Source of the DNA: Alistipes sp.
Lineage (GTDB): Bacteria > Bacteroidota > Bacteroidia > Bacteroidales > Rikenellaceae
Assembly (NCBI GenBank): GCA_017465055.1
Contig: JAFTWZ010000003.1
Location: 1-40,271 of the forward strand
Direction of reading: 5' to 3'
Length of the DNA stretch: 40,271 nt
Under the pieces are notes generated by a model that was not told the DNA's origin, did no database searches, and saw nothing but the letters and a program-made list of their open reading frames with translations. Shown here one piece after another: positions 16,797 to 23,567 of the stretch. Position 1 is the stretch's first letter, and the number at the start of each line of letters is the position of its first letter. The position numbers and the translations under genes are program-made.

Positions 16797-17972
16797 ATGG
16801 GATACAGTGAGTTCGTTCTGATAGTCAATGTCGCCTCCGTCATCATTCTGTTGGTGATGGCCCTGTTGCTCTGCCTGGCAGCACGCTTTAAGGGAGAAAG
16901 CAGCTATGCCGCAATGATTATCGTGGTCTCCACCGTACCCGTATATATCTATAATGTATGCCGCAGTCTGGAGATGTATGAGGTTGCCATCTACTTCGCT
17001 CCCATAGCCTTTTCGGTCAATCTCACGCTGATGCCCCTGCTATGGCTCTTGGTGCAGCGGGGCTTCAATCCCTATTTTAGATTAACACCCCTGCGGTTAC
17101 TCCATTTTCTGCCTGCCGTGCTGTCACTGATACTCTTCTGTGTGAGCATCTTCTCATTGCCGCAAAGTCAACGCTACGACTTTATGATTAACGAGAATAT
17201 GGGCGATGATACTTGGTTGGGCGATGTGAACTATTCAATGGTGTTGCTTCAGCTCGTCTGCTATTTCTATGCGATATTCCGCCATCTTCGCAGGGTGAAG
17301 CACTTTGTTCGTAGCCACTACTCCGCCGCCGAATTGCAACGCAAGGTGTGGATTCCACGCTTCATAGGGCTGTTTGCCGCTATGTTTGTGGTGGTGATTG
17401 TGTGTTATGCCCTCTGGCCACGCACTGATGCGTGGCTACTCCAGCTGCTTACGGTAATCATTATGGGCTACCTGCTCTATGCGGAACTTGCCATAGCCCT
17501 TGAGCGACACAGCAATGATACGGTTATGACCACCGTTGCAGCCGAGGCGGAAGCGGAGTTCATCGCTACCGAAGTGAAGCCCCAGCCACAGTCCGAAGCC
17601 GACAACGGCAAGGAGGAGATGCAGAAATTGGAGCAATATGCCCGTCAGGTGGAGGAATACTTGCGTACTTCGGAGGTATATGTTAATCCCAACCTATCGC
17701 TTAAAGATGTGGCAACAGCGACGGGAATATCATCCAAGAACTTATCTAAATCTATCAATGCCACATTAGGCAAGAACTTCTTCGACCTTGTGAATGGTTT
17801 CCGTGTGGAGAAGTCAAAGATATTGTTATTGGAGAAGAAAGAAAAAGGTTACACACTCGAAACCATTGCCGAAATGTGTGGATTCAACTCACAAGTTACC
17901 TACTGTAATGTGTTCAAGAAAATAATAGGAATGACTACCAATCAATGGATAAAACTCTTCAAGGATAAGTAA
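16797..17972 (+). CDS. Membrane-anchored AraC-type regulator 2, paralogue of the gene at 15260
   Basis: 391 residues from the ATG at 16797, chosen because MGYSEFVLIVNVASVIILL aligns with the start of regulator 1; an upstream in-frame GTG at 16761 is unlikely. There are six to seven membrane helices in 1-230, a conserved GDDTWLGDVN loop and WPRTDAWLLQ before the last helix. After an acidic linker comes an AraC domain (SLKDVATATGISSKNLSKSIN, FFDLVNGFRVEKSKILLL, CGFNSQVTYCNVFKKIIGM). The two regulators share order and motifs but diverge strongly, so the duplication is old or they were acquired separately. No target promoter is evident. Confidence 0.85.
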   Translation: MGYSEFVLIVNVASVIILLVMALLLCLAARFKGESSYAAMIIVVSTVPVYIYNVCRSLEMYEVAIYFAPIAFSVNLTLMPLLWLLVQRGFNPYFRLTPLRLLHFLPAVLSLILFCVSIFSLPQSQRYDFMINENMGDDTWLGDVNYSMVLLQLVCYFYAIFRHLRRVKHFVRSHYSAAELQRKVWIPRFIGLFAAMFVVVIVCYALWPRTDAWLLQLLTVIIMGYLLYAELAIALERHSNDTVMTTVAAEAEAEFIATEVKPQPQSEADNGKEEMQKLEQYARQVEEYLRTSEVYVNPNLSLKDVATATGISSKNLSKSINATLGKNFFDLVNGFRVEKSKILLLEKKEKGYTLETIAEMCGFNSQVTYCNVFKKIIGMTTNQWIKLFKDK

Positions 17973-18078
17973 ACTATAAGTGTGTGGAAAATGCGAAAGA
18001 ATTAAAACAGCTTATAAGAAAGTTATCCGCCTAAAATCTCAACGGAGTGAAGATTGAAACATCTCAATCCTCTTTTTA

Positions 18079-18115
18079 GGGGATGACAAAAAAGTAAATT
18101 TGTCATCCCCATTTT
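18079..18115 (+). terminator. Rho-independent terminator after regulator 2
   Basis: GGGGATGACAAA pairs perfectly with TTTGTCATCCCC around an 8-base loop, followed by ATTTTAT. Confidence 0.7.
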
Positions 18116-18120
18116 ATCAG

Positions 18121-18240
18121 GAGGTTGAATAAAAAGATGTAGTTTTAGGCTTGCGAAGCCCGAAAAAGCGGAGTTTACTTTGCGTAAATGAGCATTTTGA
18201 GGGCGAGCTTAACGACAAAATACACTTTTTATTCAGCCTC
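18121..18240. mobile_element. 120-bp inverted-repeat element (second MITE-like family)
   Basis: The ends are GAGGTTGAATAAAAAG and the reverse complement of GAGGCTGAATAAAAAG, with imperfect pairing extending to about 26 bases. The interior has GGCTT-GCG-AAGCC and cggagtttactttgcgtaaatgag. It has no coding capacity and is unrelated to the 193-bp family. Similar short elements are scattered through Bacteroides genomes as far as I recall. Confidence 0.5.
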
Positions 18241-18301
18241 TTTGTTTTTTACTCCATATCCATTTTTCACCCTTTCCATCGCAAATTTGCCTTCCCACAA
18301 A

Positions 18302-18366
18302 TTAATGATTCCGTGCCGAAAAATTAATAATTCAGGGTATTTTTTAATGATGCACGGAATCATTAA
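18302..18366. repeat. Perfect 15-bp inverted repeat with 35-base spacer
   Basis: TTAATGATTCCGTGC at 18302-18316 and GCACGGAATCATTAA at 18352-18366. It lies 80 bases before the small membrane protein gene. It could be a stem-loop or paired operator halves. Confidence 0.55.
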
Positions 18367-18445
18367 AAAACATTCTCCCAATTATTTGCCCCTCTGAATC
18401 ATTCCCGGTAACTTCGCTAACGAGAAGTTTAAAAACAGACAGCGT

Positions 18446-18724
18446 ATGTTTAGCAAATGGATTGATGAATCGGAATTTGATGGCAAGAATGACTTCTTCG
18501 ACAACTCGGTGATGAGTGTGCGTCAGTGGTTGGCGGTAATGTCGGTGATGATTATTCCGGTGGTGAATGTCGTGATGATTTTCTGCTGGGCATTTGCCGA
18601 GAAGGAACTCACCAACTCCAATAAGGTGAACTGGGCACGGGCCTCGGTCATCTTGCTTACGGCATTCGTCGTAGTTATTGCACTTGTAGGTGGGTTTCTA
18701 TTGTTCAGTTGGTATTTGGCATAG
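18446..18724 (+). CDS. Small two-helix membrane protein
   Basis: 92 residues. A polar N-terminus (MFSKWIDESEFDGKNDFFDN) is followed by a membrane helix (about 30-50, AVMSVMIIPVVNVVMIFCWAFA), a charged loop (EKELTNSNKVNWARA) and a second helix (about 68-90). The layout suggests both ends in the cytoplasm. I do not recognise a family. It lies 39 bases before the OmpA-family gene and is probably co-transcribed. Confidence 0.65.
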   Translation: MFSKWIDESEFDGKNDFFDNSVMSVRQWLAVMSVMIIPVVNVVMIFCWAFAEKELTNSNKVNWARASVILLTAFVVVIALVGGFLLFSWYLA

Positions 18725-18763
18725 GTATATAATACAATCATTAACCTTAAAAATTGACGAATT

Positions 18764-20116
18764 ATGAAAAGAGTAGTTATTATAGCGTTGATGCTCACTG
18801 CAATCAGCGGGACAACTGCAGTGAACGCTCAGAGCTGGCTTCGAGGCCTTGGACGTGCAGCGGAGAATGCCGCAAAGCGTGCTGTCGAGCGCAATGTGGA
18901 GAGTGCCACAGAGCGCGCCATCGACCGTGCCTTCAGCGAGACCGAAGATGCTGTTGAGGATGCTGTCACAGGGGAGTCGTCGAACAAGGGGAAGAAGAAC
19001 AAAAACAAGAATGAGAACAACGGCAACAACGGCAACAACAATGCCGACGCGGTCTATGACAATGGAAATGGCGATGCTACCGCTCAAAGCGGAAAGCAGA
19101 AAGGCAAGACCGCCGAAATGAGTTGGAATCGTTATGATTTTGTTGCTGGTGATGAAGTCTTTTTTGAAGATTTGCTGACAAATGAACAGCAAGGCGAATT
19201 TCCTTCTCAATGGGATTTGTTAGGAGGTAGTGCTGAAATTGTAAAGGTAAATGGTGAAAATGCAATTCTTCTTACAAATGATGATACAAGAATTTCGCCT
19301 TATATGGAGAATGGGAAATCCTATTTGCCGGAAATCTTCACAATTGAATTTGATTACTATTCATTTGGGCAGATTGGTGATGATGAGGGAGATAAAACAA
19401 GTAATATCTATGTAAGATTACATAAGCCTGATGCTAATGAAGAATATGTTTATTTTAAAATTCCTTGCCATGATACAGGTGGTGATTTTCGTAGCAATTG
19501 TGTAGCAAGGTCGGGAAGCGATTCAAATCTTGATTTGGATTGGAGTATTCAATCTGTACCAGATGAAGGGTGGCATCATATCGCTATTTCATTTAATAAA
19601 CGGGCATTGAAAATTTATCTTGATCAAACTCGTGTAGTCAATGCACCTAATGTGAAACAAGCGGGTTGGATTTCATTACAAAGTTATCGTTCTGCAAGTG
19701 GACGTGATATGCTTTGTTATATTAAGAACATCCGCATCGCCAAGGGAGCCGTACCTCTCTACGACCGTATGATGTCGGATGGCAAGTTCATCACCTACGG
19801 CATCACGTTCGACGTGGGCAAGGCCACTATCAAGCCCGAATCGATGGGTGAAATCAACCGCATCGTTCAGTTGATGACCGAAAACCCCGACTTGAAGTTC
19901 TCGGTAGAAGGTCATACCGACTCTACGGGTAATCCAGCCAGCAACCAAACCCTTAGCGAGCAACGTTCGCAAGCCATCGTTGCCAAGTTGGTGGAACTCG
20001 GCATTGCCCAAGATCGCCTCACCGCTGTGGGCAAGGGTCAGAACAGCCCTATCGCCGACAACAATACCGATGAAGGCCGTGCGAAGAACCGCCGTGTGGA
20101 GTTTGTAAAGATGTAA
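18764..20116 (+). CDS. OmpA-family protein with central LamG-like domain
   Basis: 450 residues. There is a Sec signal peptide (about 1-23, cleavage after VNA), a low-complexity Lys/Asn/Gly stretch (about 80-100) and a beta-sandwich resembling LamG/concanavalin-like domains (about 150-325, with DEGWHHIAISFNKRALKIYLD). A complete OmpA C-terminal peptidoglycan-binding domain is at about 340-450 (ITFDVGKATIKPESM, VEGHTDSTGN, LSEQRSQAI, RAKNRRVEF). It is probably periplasmic or outer-membrane associated and tethered to the cell wall. Bases about 19126-19735 are much richer in A+T and use different codons from both flanks, suggesting a swapped middle domain. Confidence 0.88.
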   Translation: MKRVVIIALMLTAISGTTAVNAQSWLRGLGRAAENAAKRAVERNVESATERAIDRAFSETEDAVEDAVTGESSNKGKKNKNKNENNGNNGNNNADAVYDNGNGDATAQSGKQKGKTAEMSWNRYDFVAGDEVFFEDLLTNEQQGEFPSQWDLLGGSAEIVKVNGENAILLTNDDTRISPYMENGKSYLPEIFTIEFDYYSFGQIGDDEGDKTSNIYVRLHKPDANEEYVYFKIPCHDTGGDFRSNCVARSGSDSNLDLDWSIQSVPDEGWHHIAISFNKRALKIYLDQTRVVNAPNVKQAGWISLQSYRSASGRDMLCYIKNIRIAKGAVPLYDRMMSDGKFITYGITFDVGKATIKPESMGEINRIVQLMTENPDLKFSVEGHTDSTGNPASNQTLSEQRSQAIVAKLVELGIAQDRLTAVGKGQNSPIADNNTDEGRAKNRRVEFVKM

Positions 20117-20133
20117 CAAATAGTTGTTGCCAA

Positions 20134-20208
20134 GAGAGTGTCCGAGTTGATGTTTCTGGTTCAAACTATAGCAAGTAAAAACTTAATAAACGATAATCGG
20201 CCACTCTC
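20134..20208 (+). terminator. Inverted repeat after the OmpA-family gene
   Basis: GAGAGTGTCCGA at 20134-20145 pairs with TCGGCCACTCTC at 20197-20208 (one mismatch). The loop is long and no T-run follows, so this is a possible terminator or processing site. Confidence 0.35.
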
Positions 20209-20285
20209 GGTAACAACGAGTATAGATATCAAAAGCATTTGCGTGATGTTAATAAAATATTTTAACGAGTAAAAAACTGATTATT

Positions 20286-20645
20286 ATGAAGAACTTTTTT
20301 ATTTCACTACTATGTTTCGTAGGGCTCACACTTGTGGCATCTGGCTGTGGGCAGAAGACTAAAGCCGAACTTGTCATCGACGGTTTTGAAGATTTGATCG
20401 TAGAGGTTGAAGATAAGAAGGGTAAGCTCACTGTTGAGGAGTGGGTTGAGTTGGAGAAGAATTTTAACACACGATTTGAGGAGCTCGGCATTGAGGAGAT
20501 TAATGAGGATGAATTCTCAACATTTCAGAAGTTGGAGCTTGCAGCACTTATGATGCGCTGGACTGCAGCTATGGCTGAGTCGGCACCGACACTCCTCGAG
20601 AGTGGCTTTGAACAGGCAGAGAAAGAGCTAAATAAAACGAACTAA
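20286..20645 (+). CDS. Small helical lipoprotein
   Basis: 119 residues. Signal peptide with lipobox VASGCGQK (C21). The mature part is acidic and fully helical (ELVIDGFEDLIVEVEDKKGK, LTVEEWVELEKNFNTRFEEL, FQKLELAALMMRWTAAMAES). It resembles other small helical lipoproteins of Bacteroidales with no assigned role. It lies 20 bases before the zinc-ribbon membrane protein, so both are probably in one transcript. Confidence 0.75.
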   Translation: MKNFFISLLCFVGLTLVASGCGQKTKAELVIDGFEDLIVEVEDKKGKLTVEEWVELEKNFNTRFEELGIEEINEDEFSTFQKLELAALMMRWTAAMAESAPTLLESGFEQAEKELNKTN

Positions 20646-20665
20646 CGATTAAAAAGTAGACGATT

Positions 20666-21121
20666 ATGGCATACTGTGATAAATGTGGCGTACAGGTCGC
20701 CGATGATGTTCGCTTTTGCCCCGCGTGCGGATTTAAATTGATGGAGGCCCGCGAAGATAGCGATAATGCAAAGGATACAACAACAAGTTGTGATGTAGAG
20801 AGTAATAAGGCAATGGCAGTGTTGTCATACCTCAGCATTCTTGTGCTTATTCCTCTCCTTGGAGCAAAGAACTCACCATTTGCCCGCTTCCATACGAATC
20901 AGGGATTGATACTATGTATCGCTACCATATTGTATAGTGTTGCTTGCACAATCATAAACTCAATAGTTCTTGCCATATCGTGGAGGTTGTATTTTATAAC
21001 GACGTTGCTGAGCCTTGTAACTATAGTATTCGGAGTTCTTGCGATAATCGGTATTATAAACGCTGTGAACGGCCGTATGAAAGAGCTTCCCGTAATAGGC
21101 AGATTTAGAATTTTGAAGTAG
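20666..21121 (+). CDS. Zinc-ribbon membrane protein, DUF4870-like
   Basis: 151 residues. The N-terminus is a zinc ribbon (YCDKCGVQVADDVRFCPACG, two CxxC pairs). From about 45 it is membrane embedded with three to four helices, including SYLSILVLIPLL and FARFHTNQGLILCIATILYS, the pattern of DUF4870/Tic20-like proteins (xxxFARFHxNQGLxL). The function of these proteins is not established. It starts 20 bases after the lipoprotein and ends 23 bases before the Big_2 gene. Confidence 0.8.
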   Translation: MAYCDKCGVQVADDVRFCPACGFKLMEAREDSDNAKDTTTSCDVESNKAMAVLSYLSILVLIPLLGAKNSPFARFHTNQGLILCIATILYSVACTIINSIVLAISWRLYFITTLLSLVTIVFGVLAIIGIINAVNGRMKELPVIGRFRILK

Positions 21122-21144
21122 TAAAATATTAAAACATAACATAT

Positions 21145-22734
21145 ATGAAAGCTTTTAGATTTATATTGCTTATTACCGCGATAGCAATCGTAGCGTGCGG
21201 AAAGGGTGATGAAGATGTAAACAAAGTCGTTGCGGTAAATTCGGTGGCTATCAGTCCCAATGGGCCTATAACACTATTCCCAGGCGAGGAGGTGACGCTT
21301 ACGGCAAGTATAGAGCCCGAGAACTCGACAACGCGCAAGGCAGAGTGGAGCAGCGACAACAGCTCGATAGCAACGGTAACTGCGACAGGCAAAGTTAAGG
21401 CCATAGCAGTGGGTACGGCCATTATCACAGCTAAGGCCGAGGATAAGGTGGCAACCTGTCGCATAGATGTGACGGAGGAGATTATCGCGGTCGAAGATAT
21501 TGTGATATCGCCCACCGGACCACAGACACTTCAGCCCGGCGAGGAGTTGCAGCTGACAGCAACCATATCTCCCGAGAATGCGACAAACAAGAGCGTGATA
21601 TGGTCGAGTGACGATCGTGATATAGCAATGGTTGATGCCACGGGTCTTGTAAAGGCAATAGATGAGGGCGTGGCTATCATCACAGCCTCGATAGGTAAGC
21701 TGACAGCAACTTGCAAGTTGACGGTAGCCCGAGAGATTATCGAGGTTACGTCGGTGGAGATTACCCCCGAGGAGCCAATCACTATCACCGAGGGAGAGGA
21801 GTTGCAGCTAACGGCAACTATAGCCCCCGAGAATGCTACAAATAAAGAGGTTACGTGGTCAAGCTCGGACAAGACGATAGCAACGGTAAGCGAAACAGGC
21901 CTTGTGACGGCTATTGCTGCGGGCGAGGCGACAATCATCGCCTCGGCAGGAGAGGCGAGCGATGAGATTGTAATCACCGTTGAGCAACCTTCGACACCCG
22001 TAGTAACAGTTCCCGATGGTTGGATAGTAAATGGTAACACTGCAACCTATAAAGTAAGCACCATTATGGACTTTGATCTGGTGGTTACTTTTGAGAATGA
22101 GGTTTGCAAAACGGTAAGATTTACTACTCTTACACGTGAATCAAGAGCAACAGATATTGAGGCGGTCTTCCCAGAGTCGGTACTTGATGCTTTTGCAATC
22201 ACGGGGCGTGGCACAGTGGCTACAATCGACTTATTGCTTGTAGCAGGGTGTAAGGAGTATTTCGAGAATTTGACTATGGCAGAGATGTTTGCAGCCTTTG
22301 GCGACAATACATCGGCAATCCTCGCCAACTGGACAACATCGTTCAGCGTTACCAATCTTGTTACAGGTAATTGGGAGATGCCCGACATCAATACTCTACG
22401 AGAGAGTGTAAACGGTGGTAAAGGTGACGGTTTTAGCATAATGAGGGTTTTAGTTACATACAATGAAATAACAGGTACAGTTGATTCTACAACTTGGACG
22501 ATTGGTTTTGAAACAGACGAGATTGCTGCTAACTTCTTGCAACTAGTACAAAGACAGAATGAAGTGTTGTTTGACAGATTTGCTGATTATGTCCGCGAAG
22601 TGCAACCTCGTGAGCCTATATTCCAGATAGATGTGACCGATATTTTCCCTGAATCCGATCAATCTGCGATGGAAGATGTATTATCAACTGCAGATGTCTG
22701 TCGCGATCTTCTTAGCTTGGCGGTAGGGTTGTAA
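21145..22734 (+). CDS. Lipoprotein with three Big_2 (bacterial Ig-like) domains
   Basis: 529 residues. Lipobox AIAIVACGKG (C18). Three tandem Big_2 domains occupy about 30-112, 115-195 and 198-278. Each has LxPGEexxLTAtixPENat, WSSdxxxIAxVxatGxVxAIaxGxAxIxA. Big_2 domains usually act as spacers or adhesive units in surface proteins. The C-terminal 250 residues (about 280-529) show no family I know; they include a mixed helical segment (FAAFGDNTSAILANWTTSF, FADYVREVQPREP). Surface exposure is inferred from lipidation and domains. Confidence 0.82.
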   Translation: MKAFRFILLITAIAIVACGKGDEDVNKVVAVNSVAISPNGPITLFPGEEVTLTASIEPENSTTRKAEWSSDNSSIATVTATGKVKAIAVGTAIITAKAEDKVATCRIDVTEEIIAVEDIVISPTGPQTLQPGEELQLTATISPENATNKSVIWSSDDRDIAMVDATGLVKAIDEGVAIITASIGKLTATCKLTVAREIIEVTSVEITPEEPITITEGEELQLTATIAPENATNKEVTWSSSDKTIATVSETGLVTAIAAGEATIIASAGEASDEIVITVEQPSTPVVTVPDGWIVNGNTATYKVSTIMDFDLVVTFENEVCKTVRFTTLTRESRATDIEAVFPESVLDAFAITGRGTVATIDLLLVAGCKEYFENLTMAEMFAAFGDNTSAILANWTTSFSVTNLVTGNWEMPDINTLRESVNGGKGDGFSIMRVLVTYNEITGTVDSTTWTIGFETDEIAANFLQLVQRQNEVLFDRFADYVREVQPREPIFQIDVTDIFPESDQSAMEDVLSTADVCRDLLSLAVGL

Positions 22735-22797
22735 ATAAAAGCCATAATGAAGTAAAACCCAACAAACATCATATAATAACTAAACAAGATTGTGATT

Positions 22798-23352
22798 ATG
22801 AAAAGAATTTTTTCTACTTTGGTAATTTTGGCAGCAGCGCTTATGTTTAGCAACACTGCCTCTGCACAGAAATCTGTGGGTGACCCTGTATTCTACAAAG
22901 GGGACAACATTTTAAGCCTTACAATCGGTTATGGTTGGGGCTTCGGACAGCGCTTGGCTTATGAACACGCAGTAGCAACCTTCCTAGACGACAAAGCATC
23001 TATCGGTGTGGGTGGTGCTATCGGCAACAACTTCCGCAGTCGCAACTATGGCTATGGTGTTAGATACTTTGAGGATCGCATCGGCATCAGCGTGGTAGGC
23101 TCATTCCACTACCAGTTTACCGCAAAACTTGATACCTATGTACAGCTCGGTTTCGGTGGTGGCTACTGGATGTATAAGTGGAAGGATGATCTTTACGATG
23201 ACTACTACAACGCCTATGCTAACCACGCATTCTTTGACTTCACAAGTTCGTTGGGTGTGAGATACTATTTCTCTCCTAAGTGGGCGGTAAATGCAGAACT
23301 TGGTTGGACCGCTGGTAGCTTTATTATGGCAGGTATTACTCACCGTTTCTAA
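22798..23352 (+). CDS. Outer membrane beta-barrel protein
   Basis: 184 residues from the ATG at 22798; a GTG six bases upstream in frame is less likely because MKRIFSTLVILAAALMFSNT is a standard signal peptide start. The mature protein is a series of alternating aromatic strands (LSLTIGYGWGFGQRLAYEHA, GISVVGSFHYQFTAKLDTYV, YYFSPKWAVNAELGWTAGSF) ending in an aromatic residue (ITHRF), as barrel proteins do. It probably makes an eight-strand barrel. It is common in Bacteroidetes, with no assigned substrate. A structured region follows it. Confidence 0.8.
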   Translation: MKRIFSTLVILAAALMFSNTASAQKSVGDPVFYKGDNILSLTIGYGWGFGQRLAYEHAVATFLDDKASIGVGGAIGNNFRSRNYGYGVRYFEDRIGISVVGSFHYQFTAKLDTYVQLGFGGGYWMYKWKDDLYDDYYNAYANHAFFDFTSSLGVRYYFSPKWAVNAELGWTAGSFIMAGITHRF

Positions 23353-23362
23353 TCGTTAAAGT

Positions 23363-23447
23363 ATGAGGGTTTCTAATCACCCATTTTGTGATACTGTATT
23401 CGCAGTAATGATTAGAAATAACTCTGTTTTGTGTTAGAAACCCTCAT
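23363..23447 (+). terminator. Terminator-like structure with a competing stem
   Basis: ATGAGGGTTTCTAA at 23363-23376 pairs perfectly with TTAGAAACCCTCAT at 23434-23447, followed by CTTTTCTC. An alternative 9-bp stem, TTCTAATCA (23371-23379) with TGATTAGAA (23409-23417), reuses part of the same left arm, so the two cannot form together. Confidence 0.5.
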
Positions 23448-23468
23448 CTTTTCTCGATGACGACTATG

Positions 23469-23531
23469 TCGAAGCTCCGAATCCGCACAGATGTTTGGAT
23501 TGGGTGAATTGGGTGGATTCGGAGACTTCGA
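23469..23531. repeat. 16-bp imperfect inverted repeat
   Basis: The left arm TCGAAGCTCCGAATCC (23469-23484) and right arm GGATTCGGAGACTTCGA (23515-23531) pair with one bulged base around a G/T-rich 30-base loop. It lies 36 bases before the next gene. Confidence 0.5.
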
Positions 23532-23567
23532 ACCGTATTGTATTAAACTGATTAAAAACGTAGCATT

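Noticed and set aside
16573-16821. 82-codon ORF ahead of the second membrane regulator as a gene
   Set aside because: It overlaps the regulator start out of frame, lacks a recognisable fold and is better treated as leader; kept only as part of the leader entry.
18188-18397. 69-codon ORF across the 120-bp element
   Set aside because: It begins inside the inverted-repeat element and crosses the 15-bp inverted repeat; composition is not protein-like.
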